35,755 nt of DNA from Streptomyces griseus subsp. griseus. Lineage in GTDB: Bacteria; Actinomycetota; Actinomycetes; Streptomycetales; Streptomycetaceae. Positions 17,215 through 24,477 of this stretch are shown here, in pieces (positions within the stretch are counted from its first letter, which is position 1; every line of letters starts with the position of its first letter). A program made the translations under genes and the position numbers. The notes beneath the pieces are model-generated. The model had not been told where the DNA came from. It ran no database searches and saw only the letters and a program-made list of their open reading frames with translations. The DNA lies in contig NZ_JOJE01000055.1 of the NCBI RefSeq assembly GCF_000720255.1, positions 1 through 35,755 of the forward strand, in the 5' to 3' direction.

Positions 17215-17517
17215 GTGAGCGCGCCGCCTGCGGTTGACGATCCGTGGCGGGTACCCGTGGCCCCGGCCGGTAGCCGGCCGACGGCAGTCTGCTCCGCGTC
17301 TTCGACGCTCCGAATCGCGGTCCGACCCAGCCTGCCTGTCAGGCGTCTCTGGCCAGTTGCTTGCGGCTCGTCATCATCTCTTTGGGGCGGCCCTTCCGTC
17401 TGCTGGGGGGCAGGGTTCGGGTCACAGGAGCCCATGGCCCGGTGAAGGGCCTGGTCGTCGACGCCACGTGGCTGCTCGAGGACCACCCGGTCGAGATCAG
17501 CCGCGGACCACCGAAGG
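17215..17517. other. Gap between convergent genes, no gene recognised
   Basis: The 303 bases between the ARPP-like gene and the MFS gene contain a coding-like plus-strand stretch around 17361-17540 (V-K-G-L-V-V-D-A-T-W-L-L-E-D-H-P-V-E-I) with no match to a family I know and no start signal. It may be a relic. I see no strong terminator hairpin. Confidence 0.4.
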
Positions 17518-18807
17518 TCAGGAGCGGTGGACAAGTGCGCTACGGGAGGCAGATCGCGATGACGGCGTGGCGCGTAGGAGACACCGGTAGAGCAACACCC
17601 CCACCGCCAGGACGACAACCGCGAAGAGGAAGGGCGCATGAAATGATCCGGTGGTCTGCGCCAGCCATCCGGTGAACACGACGCCGCATCCGCTGGCCGC
17701 CGTATTGGCGAAGTTCATCAGCCCGCTGACCGCGCCTACCGTTCCAGGTGCAGCCAGCAGGCCGGGAAGGCTCCAAGCGACGGGCGCGGCGATGGCCAGG
17801 CCGGACAGGGAGAGGCACATCCAGGCCACCGCAGCGGAAGCAGACTCGGCGGTCCCCGCGGCGCCGATGCTGGCGCCGCACACCAGCCCCACCGTCAGCA
17901 CGGCCTTGCGGACCAGTATCGGATCACGGCCTCGAGACACCAGCCTGTCCACCAGCCAGCCTCCGACGAGGAGTTCGGCAACTGTCGCCACACCCCACGG
18001 GATCATCGAATGGAGGCCGGAATCCAGCAGTCGAAGGCCGTACTCCCGCTGAAAGAACTCGGGCATCCAAGTGACCACCACATTGATCGAGTAGCCGTAA
18101 CAGGCAAAGGCGAACGACATGATCCAGTTCCTGCCGACAGACAGCGCGGAGCGGATGTCTCTCATCCGTGCGCGGTCGGTGTCGCGCCCCCCGCCGTTGA
18201 GGATGAAATCCCGCTCGGCGTCGGCCAGCAGGGGGTGTTCGGAAGGGTCTCGATAGCAGCACCACCACAGTATGGAGAACAGCAGGCTGAGCATCGCGCA
18301 GAACAGGAACCCGGCTCGCCAGCCCCACTCGCTCATCACAAAGGCCAGAACCGGGAACGCCACCATGTGGGCAAGCTTCGTCGCTCCGTCGAACAATGCC
18401 GTCGCCATCCCGCGCTCACCGAGCGGGAACCAGGCCGCAGTCGCCTTGGAAGCCCCTACCATGGACGGACCTTCCGCCACACCGAGCAGCAGACGTGCCG
18501 CTATGACCGAGCCGAGTCCACCGGCCAGCGCGGTCAGGATACTGGCGACGGTCCACAGAGCGGTGGCGATACGGGTGAGCCATGAGACGCCGAAGATGTC
18601 CACGAGCGCACCCGCCGGCAACTGCGCCAGGCAGTACGACCACGTGAAAGCCGCAAGCACGATACCGAGCTGCTGAAGATCGAGATCGAATTCAGCGGCA
18701 ATCGGTGAACTCGCCACCGACAATGCAATACGGTCGACGAAGTTGACGAATATTCCACCGGCGAGCAGCCCTCCGATCGCCCAGCGGGAACGTCCAGAAG
18801 GCTTCAC
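17518..18807 (-). CDS. MFS transporter (anion:cation symporter-like)
   Basis: The 429-residue protein has twelve hydrophobic segments with the MFS layout: first helix with N-F-V-D-R-I-A-L-S-V, then Q-L-P-A-G-A-L-V-D-I-F-G (motif A-like, helices 2-3) and R-L-L-L-G-V-A-E-G-P-S (helix 4). A central hydrophilic loop (D-A-E-R-D-F-I-L-N-G) follows, then W-M-P-E-F-F-Q-R-E-Y-G. These features fit the ACS group that imports organic acids such as hexuronates, galactonate, tartrate or phthalate. The substrate is not readable. GTG 18807 has a ribosome binding site (AAAGGTGA) about 11 bases upstream. It converges with the ARPP gene and diverges from the SARP-type regulator; its direction and family fit nutrient import better than product export. 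Confidence 0.85.
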   Translation of the reverse strand: MKPSGRSRWAIGGLLAGGIFVNFVDRIALSVASSPIAAEFDLDLQQLGIVLAAFTWSYCLAQLPAGALVDIFGVSWLTRIATALWTVASILTALAGGLGSVIAARLLLGVAEGPSMVGASKATAAWFPLGERGMATALFDGATKLAHMVAFPVLAFVMSEWGWRAGFLFCAMLSLLFSILWWCCYRDPSEHPLLADAERDFILNGGGRDTDRARMRDIRSALSVGRNWIMSFAFACYGYSINVVVTWMPEFFQREYGLRLLDSGLHSMIPWGVATVAELLVGGWLVDRLVSRGRDPILVRKAVLTVGLVCGASIGAAGTAESASAAVAWMCLSLSGLAIAAPVAWSLPGLLAAPGTVGAVSGLMNFANTAASGCGVVFTGWLAQTTGSFHAPFLFAVVVLAVGVLLYRCLLRATPSSRSASRSALVHRS

Positions 18808-19156
18808 AGAACCGCGTCACCTTTCACGGAACCTCCGTCCCGCTCGAGTCAATGGGGCGAGCCATCACCGGAGCGAAAGATCATGCGCTCCGACAGGGCC
18901 TGCCACCTCGTGTGGGCTTCTAGATCTCGCCAAGCCTCAGGCCCGAGGGCAATGTGACGGCTGAGACGCCCGTGTTCTGTGACGCTACGGGTCATCTTGA
19001 TCGCCGGTCCAGACCGTGCCGGCGTCTTGGCCCAAACCCGCTGTATTGACAGGGGCACCATCGACAAGCCCGCCGGAGGTCCGCAGCACGACCGGGGCAC
19101 GCAGTTCGGCCGATCGTGGCGGTTCGGGCAGCTGACACCTTGGCTAATCTGCGAGG
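18808..19156. promoter_or_regulatory. Divergent region between MFS gene and SARP regulator
   Basis: No protein family is evident in these 349 bases on either strand. The region should hold the MFS promoter on the left and the SARP promoter on the right. A TAATCT at 19145-19150 is the best promoter-like element. A TTGACA at 19046-19051 lacks a matching -10 box at the right distance. Confidence 0.4.
19145..19150 (+). promoter_or_regulatory. Probable -10 box for leaderless SARP transcript
   Basis: TAATCT fits the actinomycete TANNNT consensus and ends 6 bases before the ATG at 19157, so transcription would start at or next to the start codon. GAGG lies only 1 base before the ATG, too close to serve as a ribosome binding site. 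Both facts point to a leaderless message. Confidence 0.5.
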
Positions 19157-22100
19157 ATGAGCACCGATCTGACTCTGCTGCCGCGTGTCGCCTATCGCGG
19201 CAAGGAGGTCACCTCCCATCGGCTGCGCAGCCTGTTGGCGCTGCTCGCGGGCGACTTGCCCACCGGCTGCAGCATCGAGCGGCTCGTGGAAGGCCTGTGG
19301 CCGAACGAGCTGCCGGATCGGCCGGGAAAAGCTGTGCAAGTCCTCGTGTCCCGGGCGCGGGCGCTGCTGGGCGCCGACGTCGTCGCGAGCACGCCGACCG
19401 GATACCGGCTCACCCTGGCCGAGCATCAGGTCGACAGCTCCGCCCTGCTGCTGCACGCCTCCGCGAGCGCGGACCGGGCCAGGGCCGGCGACCACGCGGG
19501 TTCGCTCGCCGCCGCCGAGGCCGGGCTGGCGTTGTGGGACGGCACCCCCGACGGGCCCAGCGACACCGACGACGCCGTAGCCGCGCTGCGCGGCACACGC
19601 GCTCCGGTCCGCAGCGCGCTGGTACGCGGGCATGCGCTCGCGCTCGCCCGGCTGGGCCGGCACGCGGAGGCGTCCGGGCCGCTGGCCGAGGCCGCCTCGG
19701 CGCATCCGCGCGACGAGGAAGTGCTCGCCGAACTGCTGCGCGGCGAAGCGGCGACGGCGGGCCCGTCCGCCGCGCTGACCCGATACGAGGCCTACCGCCG
19801 TGAGCTGCGCGACGAACTCGGCACCGACCCGGGCGCCGCGCTCAAGGCCGTCCAGCAGGAGCTGCTGCGCGGTGAGGCCCCGGTGGTCAGGCACGGCGTG
19901 CCGCACGAGCCGAACCCGCTCCTCGGCCGGGACGAGGACATCGCGGCGGTGGAGCACCTGCTGCGCTCCTTTCGCGCCGTCACCGTGGTCGGCTCCGGGG
20001 GCCTCGGAAAGACCCGGCTCGCACACGCCGTCAGCCGCCGGGCCGAGCAGCGTGTGGTGCACTTCGTGCCGCTCGTCGGCGTCACAGCGGACGAGGACGT
20101 GGCCGCGGAGGTGGCCTCCGCACTCGGCGCGGGCGAGGGGCGGCACGGCGCCGTGAGCGGTCACGCTGCGGCCGATCCCGTGTCGGGCATCCTCGGTGTG
20201 CTCGGCTCGGGGCCCACTCTGCTGGCGCTGGACAACTGCGAGCACGTCATCCAGGGCGCCGCCGACCTCGTACAGGCCCTGCTGTCGGCCTCCAAGGATC
20301 TGCGGGTGCTCGCCACCAGCCGGGCCCCGCTGGGCCTGACATCGGAGGCCGTGTACGCGTTGCCGGAGCTCGGTCTCGACACGTCGGTCGAGCTGTTCAC
20401 CCAGCGGGCCCGCGCCGCCCGGCCCGGCGTCAGGCTGCCGCCGGACGCCGTGGCGGAGCTGTGCCGCCATCTCGACGGGCTGCCACTCGCCGTGGAACTG
20501 GCCGCGGCACGGGTGCGGGTGATGTCGGTGCCGGAGATCGCCCGCCGCCTCGGCGACCGGTTCGCACTGCTGCGCGGCGGCGCGCGGGACGTGCCCGAAC
20601 GCCATCGCACGCTGCACGCGGTCGTGGAATGGAGCTGGAACCTGCTGTCGGAGGACGCCAGGGCGGCGCTGCGCACCCTGTCCGTCTTCCCGGGCGGCTT
20701 CTCCGGCGGGGCGGCGGAGCAGGTGCTGGGCCAGGACGCGCTGTTCCTGCTGGAGCAGTTGGCCGGTCAGTCGCTGCTGACCGTCGTGGACACCCCGGTG
20801 GGTGTGCGGTGCCGGATGCTGGAGACCGTGCGGGAGTTCAGCGCTGCGCGCCGTGCCGAGGCGGGTGAGGAGGACGAGGCCGTGAGCCGGTTCCTGGTCT
20901 GGGCGCGGGACTTCGGGGTCGCGAATCACGACGTGCTCTTCGGGGCGGAGCCGCTGGCGGCCTGGGAGGAGGTCAGGGCCGAGCAGGACAACCTGGTGCT
21001 CGCGTTACGGCACGCGCTGGCCCGGGACGACGGTCCCACCACCGCGGCTCTCACCGCCGTCCTGGCCGCCTTGTGGTTCACCGATTCCAACTATCCGCGC
21101 CTGGCCGCACTGGCCGCCGACACCGGTCCGCCGCTGTCGCGCTACCACCCCGCGCCCGAGTACGTCGAAGTCACCCGCGTCGCCACGGTGTTGTGTACGG
21201 CGAGCCTCTTCATGGGCTATCGCCCACATGTGACCGCGGGACGTCAGCTCGTCACGCTGCGGCGGCTTCCTCCGGCTCCGCCGGACACACTGCTGCGCGC
21301 AACCGCGGTCGTGCTGAGCGCGATCCCGGAGATGCAGCCGCCCCGCTACGAGGTGCTGCAGAGGCTGTGCGACAGCGAGCAGCCGCTGGTCGTCGGCATC
21401 GCCGAGTGCGTGGCAAGTCATGTCTGGGAGTACGAGCACGACATCGACCGCGCGCTCGCCTCGGCGGACCGGATGATCACCGCGCTGGCGTCGGTCGCCA
21501 ACCCGTCCTTGCAGGTCATGTGCCATGCGCGGCTGAGCGACATGTGTCTGCAGACGGAGCAGGGCGAGGCCGCCTACGACCATCTCAAAGCGGCGCTCGA
21601 GGCGCTGCCGCGACTGGACGACGAGCACGACGCCATCGGCATCCGGCGGGGCCTGGTCCTGGCCTGCCTGCAGCGCGGCGACCCCGACGAGGCCGAGTAC
21701 TGGCTGCGGCAGGCGGAGGGCGACAGCACCCCGCGCAACGACGCCGTCCCCGACCTCGCCGGACGCGCCGAGATCGCGATGGCCCGGGGGCAGACAGAGC
21801 TCGGCCTCGGCTTGTGGCGCGGTGCCGTGGCGCAGATGCCCGCGGCCGGCCCGGTGCTCGGCGATGCCCCCTGGTTCGACCCGTGGGCGCTGGAGATCCT
21901 CTCGGCCGCGGTGACGGCACACGCTCACGCCGGCCGTCTCGAACTGCTCGCGGAGCCGGTCGACCGGCTCCGGCAGCGGTTGCACGCGCTGCTGTCCGGC
22001 CCGTCGCGCACGCCCAGCGAGCTCCCCGTGTTCGGGACGGTGCTGCACGCGCTCGGCATGGCGGGGCTCGCGTCCGGCGACGCCTCCGCCGTACGGATGA

Positions 22101-22279
22101 TCGCGCTGGCCGAACGGTTGCGGGTGCTGCGCGAGTTCCAGCCGACGATGTCGGCGGCGCGTGCCCGGCAGGCCGCCGAGGAGGCCGACGGGGCGGCGTA
22201 TGCCGACGCGGTGTCGCGGTACGCCGCCCTGGGGCGGGACGAGTTGCGGGATGCGGCCCGCGCGCTCGTTTCGGGGTGA
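19157..22279 (+). CDS. Large SARP/AfsR-type regulator (wHTH-BTAD-NB-ARC-TPR)
   Basis: The 1040-residue protein has a degenerate OmpR-like winged helix (about 10-90: L-R-S-L-L-A-L-L-A-G then G-K-A-V-Q-V-L-V-S-R-A-R-A-L-L-G), a BTAD domain (about 95-245, ending R-Y-E-A-Y-R-R-E-L-R-D-E-L-G-T-D-P-G), an NB-ARC/STAND ATPase with Walker A G-S-G-G-L-G-K-T (279-286), Walker B L-L-A-L-D-N-C-E-H (near 354-362), sensor A-T-S-R-A-P-L-G and G-L-P-L-A-V-E-L-A-A-A-R, and a long helical TPR-like C-terminus. Proteins of this type activate antibiotic gene clusters in Streptomyces. Codon 617 is TTA, so translation should depend on bldA tRNA and be delayed until development. It lies 107 bases upstream of the exporter genes in the same direction. 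Confidence 0.92.
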   Translation: MSTDLTLLPRVAYRGKEVTSHRLRSLLALLAGDLPTGCSIERLVEGLWPNELPDRPGKAVQVLVSRARALLGADVVASTPTGYRLTLAEHQVDSSALLLHASASADRARAGDHAGSLAAAEAGLALWDGTPDGPSDTDDAVAALRGTRAPVRSALVRGHALALARLGRHAEASGPLAEAASAHPRDEEVLAELLRGEAATAGPSAALTRYEAYRRELRDELGTDPGAALKAVQQELLRGEAPVVRHGVPHEPNPLLGRDEDIAAVEHLLRSFRAVTVVGSGGLGKTRLAHAVSRRAEQRVVHFVPLVGVTADEDVAAEVASALGAGEGRHGAVSGHAAADPVSGILGVLGSGPTLLALDNCEHVIQGAADLVQALLSASKDLRVLATSRAPLGLTSEAVYALPELGLDTSVELFTQRARAARPGVRLPPDAVAELCRHLDGLPLAVELAAARVRVMSVPEIARRLGDRFALLRGGARDVPERHRTLHAVVEWSWNLLSEDARAALRTLSVFPGGFSGGAAEQVLGQDALFLLEQLAGQSLLTVVDTPVGVRCRMLETVREFSAARRAEAGEEDEAVSRFLVWARDFGVANHDVLFGAEPLAAWEEVRAEQDNLVLALRHALARDDGPTTAALTAVLAALWFTDSNYPRLAALAADTGPPLSRYHPAPEYVEVTRVATVLCTASLFMGYRPHVTAGRQLVTLRRLPPAPPDTLLRATAVVLSAIPEMQPPRYEVLQRLCDSEQPLVVGIAECVASHVWEYEHDIDRALASADRMITALASVANPSLQVMCHARLSDMCLQTEQGEAAYDHLKAALEALPRLDDEHDAIGIRRGLVLACLQRGDPDEAEYWLRQAEGDSTPRNDAVPDLAGRAEIAMARGQTELGLGLWRGAVAQMPAAGPVLGDAPWFDPWALEILSAAVTAHAHAGRLELLAEPVDRLRQRLHALLSGPSRTPSELPVFGTVLHALGMAGLASGDASAVRMIALAERLRVLREFQPTMSAARARQAAEEADGAAYADAVSRYAALGRDELRDAARALVSG
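21005..21007 (+). promoter_or_regulatory. TTA (bldA) codon in SARP regulator
   Basis: The codon is in frame (617th codon of the gene starting at 19157) in the segment L-V-L-A-L-R-H-A-L, where the second-last L before R-H is TTA. TTA is the rarest leucine codon in Streptomyces and needs the bldA tRNA, which is limiting in young mycelium. Confidence 0.9.
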
Positions 22280-22370
22280 GGAACAGGGACGGGGGCCGGG
22301 ACGGGGATGCCGGTCGAGGAGCGGTTTCAGGGTCCTGTAGGCGGCGTGAAACCACGCTGAATGCGCAGTG

Positions 22371-22385
22371 CCGCAACCTCTGCGG
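22371..22385 (+). other. Hairpin directly before the drrA-like start
   Basis: CCGCA (22371-22375) and TGCGG (22381-22385) form a perfect 5-base stem with loop ACCTC, ending one base before ATG 22387. No Shine-Dalgarno motif is seen before this ATG. The hairpin could restrain initiation, or the message could be leaderless or coupled to upstream translation. Confidence 0.35.
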
Positions 22386-22386
22386 T

Positions 22387-23463
22387 ATGACGACAACGGC
22401 ATCGCAACCACCAGCCATTGCGGCCAAGGGGCTCCGCAAGGCCTACGGGGACAAGACGATCCTCGACGGCATCGACCTGACGGTGCCGGCCGGGACCATC
22501 TTCTCGTTGCTCGGCCCCAACGGCGCCGGGAAGACGACCACCGTCAAGATCCTTTCCACTCTCATCGGAGGCGAGGCCGAGGAGCTGTACGTCGGCGGTC
22601 ATGACCTGGCCACCGAGCCGCAGGCCGTGCGGGCCTCGATCGGCGTCACCGGACAGTTCTCCGCCGTCGACGGTCTGATCACCGGCGAGGAGAACATGCT
22701 CCTCATGGCGGACCTGCACCATCTGTCCCGCGGCGAGGGCCGGCGTACCGTCGCGGAGCTGCTGGAGCGTTTCCATTTGACGGAGGCGGCGAAGAAGCCC
22801 GCGTCCACCTACTCCGGAGGTATGAAGCGCCGTCTCGACATCGCGATGACGCTCGTCGGCAATCCGAGGATCATCTTCCTCGACGAGCCGACCACCGGGC
22901 TCGATCCGCGGAGCCGCCACAACACGTGGCAGATCATCCGTGAACTGGTCTCCGGTGGCGTCACCGTCTTCCTCACCACCCAGTACCTGGAGGAGGCCGA
23001 CGAGCTCGCCGACCGCATCGCGGTCCTGAGCGACGGCAAGATCGCCGCTGAGGGAACCGCCGACGAGCTGAAGCGGCTCATCCCGGGCGGGCATGTGCGG
23101 CTGCGGTTCGCCGCCCCCGCCGCCTACCAGTCGGCGCTCCTGGCACTGAGTGAGGCCACCACCGACGACGCGGCACTGGAGAGGCAGGGGCACGGCGACG
23201 GCAGCCGGCGCGAGCTGCGTTCCATCCTCGACTGGCTGGACTCTTCCGGCTTCGCCCTGCGGGAGGTGACCAGGGACGACGAGGCACTGGCGCTCAAGAT
23301 CCCCAGTGACGGCAGCCAGCGCGAGCTGCGTTCCATCCTCGACTGGCTGGACGCGGTCGGGATCGAGGCGGACGAGCTGACCGTGCACACCCCCGACCTC
23401 GACGACGTGTTCTTCGCCCTGACGGGCGGTCTGGCCCAGCCCCGGAAGGAGACCGTCCGATGA
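22387..23463 (+). CDS. DrrA-type ABC exporter ATP-binding protein
   Basis: The 358-residue ATPase has Walker A G-P-N-G-A-G-K-T (43-50), Q-loop T-G-Q-F-S-A-V-D (Q near 93), signature Y-S-G-G-M-K-R-R-L (about 142-150), Walker B F-L-D-E-P (D166, E167) and T-T-Q-Y-L-E-E-A-D, where Gln replaces the H-loop His as is usual in DrrA proteins. The C-terminal DrrA domain ends L-D-D-V-F-F-A-L-T-G. It is larger than normal because a 37-residue block is repeated in tandem. With DrrB it should export a hydrophobic product or a peptide and thereby give self-resistance. Its stop overlaps the DrrB start (ATGA), so the two are coupled. It is the first gene downstream of the SARP regulator. Confidence 0.93.
   Translation: MTTTASQPPAIAAKGLRKAYGDKTILDGIDLTVPAGTIFSLLGPNGAGKTTTVKILSTLIGGEAEELYVGGHDLATEPQAVRASIGVTGQFSAVDGLITGEENMLLMADLHHLSRGEGRRTVAELLERFHLTEAAKKPASTYSGGMKRRLDIAMTLVGNPRIIFLDEPTTGLDPRSRHNTWQIIRELVSGGVTVFLTTQYLEEADELADRIAVLSDGKIAAEGTADELKRLIPGGHVRLRFAAPAAYQSALLALSEATTDDAALERQGHGDGSRRELRSILDWLDSSGFALREVTRDDEALALKIPSDGSQRELRSILDWLDAVGIEADELTVHTPDLDDVFFALTGGLAQPRKETVR
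23153..23374 (+). repeat. 111-base in-frame tandem duplication in drrA-like gene
   Basis: Two units of 111 bases lie end to end (about 23153-23263 and 23264-23374). A 44-base core is 43/44 identical (23197-23240 against 23308-23351), while the flanks of each unit have diverged. At the protein level, D-G-S-x-R-E-L-R-S-I-L-D-W-L-D is repeated exactly apart from one residue. Confidence 0.9.
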
Positions 23464-24251
23464 GCTCCCTGTCCCTGGCGGTACGCGACTCGACGACGAT
23501 GGTGCGCCGCAATCTCCTCCACGCGCGGCGCTACCCGGCGCTCACCCTGAACGTCGTGCTGACGCCGCTGATCATGCTGCTGTTGTTCGTGTACGTCTTC
23601 GGCGATGTGATGAGCGCGGGCATCGGCGGCGGAGGTGCCGACCGCTCCGAGTACATCGCCTACATCGCCCCGGGCATCCTGATGATGACCATCGGCACCA
23701 CGCTGGTGGGCACGTCGGTGTCCGTCGCGGACGACATGACCGAGGGCATCATGGCCCGGTTCCGCACGATGGCGATCCATCGCGGTTCGGTCCTCATCGG
23801 GCATGTGGCGGGCAGTGTGCTGCGGTCGATGATCAGCGTGACCCTGGTCGGTGCCGTCGCCGTGGCCATCGGGTTCCGGTCGGCGGACGCCACGGTCCTG
23901 GAGTGGGTGGCGGCGTTCGTGCTGCTCATCCTGGTCGCCCTGGCGTTCACCTGGATGGCGATCGCGGTGGGGATGGCCAGCCCGAACGGCGAGGCGGCGG
24001 GCAACAACGCGGTGCCGCTGGTCATCCTGCCGTTCATCTCCAGCGCCTTTGTCCCGGTCGACGCTATGCCGGGCTGGTTTCGTCCGATCGCCGAGTACCA
24101 GCCGTTCACGCCGGCCATCGAGACCCTGCGCGGCCTGCTGCTCGGCAGCGAGATCGGGCACAACGGGTGGCTCACTCTGGCCTGGTGCCTGGGTCTGGCC
24201 GTCCTCGGCTACTTCTGGTCGAAATCACTGTTCACCCGCGAATCGCGGTAA
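23460..24251 (+). CDS. DrrB-type ABC-2 exporter permease
   Basis: The 263-residue membrane protein belongs to the ABC-2 transporter group. The N-terminus (R-D-S-T-T-M-V-R-R-N-L-L-H-A-R-R-Y-P) is the usual cytoplasmic coupling region. Hydrophobic segments follow at about 33-50, 65-85, 115-135, 145-168, 175-193 and 235-255. The segment N-A-V-P-L-V-I-L-P-F-I-S-S-A-F-V-P, with the preceding N-G-E-A-A-G, is the conserved core of DrrB proteins. ATG 23460 overlaps the preceding stop. It should form the membrane half of an exporter with the preceding ATPase, probably carrying the cluster's peptide product out of the cell. Confidence 0.92.
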   Translation: MSSLSLAVRDSTTMVRRNLLHARRYPALTLNVVLTPLIMLLLFVYVFGDVMSAGIGGGGADRSEYIAYIAPGILMMTIGTTLVGTSVSVADDMTEGIMARFRTMAIHRGSVLIGHVAGSVLRSMISVTLVGAVAVAIGFRSADATVLEWVAAFVLLILVALAFTWMAIAVGMASPNGEAAGNNAVPLVILPFISSAFVPVDAMPGWFRPIAEYQPFTPAIETLRGLLLGSEIGHNGWLTLAWCLGLAVLGYFWSKSLFTRESR

Positions 24252-24282
24252 GAGCACGGGCTGAATCCCCCGCAGCCCGTCC

Positions 24283-24330
24283 CGCCCCGGGGCGGAGTAC
24301 TCCGCCCCGGGGCGATCCTTTGATCGCCCC
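24283..24330 (+). terminator. Two overlapping hairpins after the exporter
   Basis: A perfect 32-base palindrome (24283-24314) begins CGCCCCGGGGCGGAG. A second stem with 9-base arms GGGGCGATC (24309-24317) and GATCGCCCC (24322-24330), loop CTTT, shares bases with its right arm. The two cannot form at once. Position 31 bases after the permease stop suggests a terminator, but the layout also fits an attenuator-like switch. Confidence 0.7.
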
Positions 24331-24477
24331 CCCCGTGCCTCACCACCCTCCGCCTCGCCTGCCCTGCGGCCGCAGGCCTTTCGCCGTGCCCGGACGACAC
24401 CGGCAGAACCCGGCCGCCTCTTACGCGCACACGTTCCAACGTCGTTTCGGCAATCCTCACGAAGGGAGACCGACGCT

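Noticed and set aside
14603..17517. A Y-RNA-like gene next to the vWA/ARPP pair
   Set aside because: No convincing long stem with a conserved internal loop was found by eye in the flanking gaps.
17361..17675. Coding-like plus-strand frame overlapping the MFS gene end
   Set aside because: No start signal and no recognisable family; the second half is antisense to the transporter.
19046..19075. TTGACA as -35 box for the SARP gene
   Set aside because: No -10-like sequence lies 16-19 bases downstream, and the TAATCT near the start codon fits better.
18992..20929. 645-codon minus-strand frame opposite the SARP regulator
   Set aside because: It is an antisense frame of a gene with clear domains and has no motif of its own.
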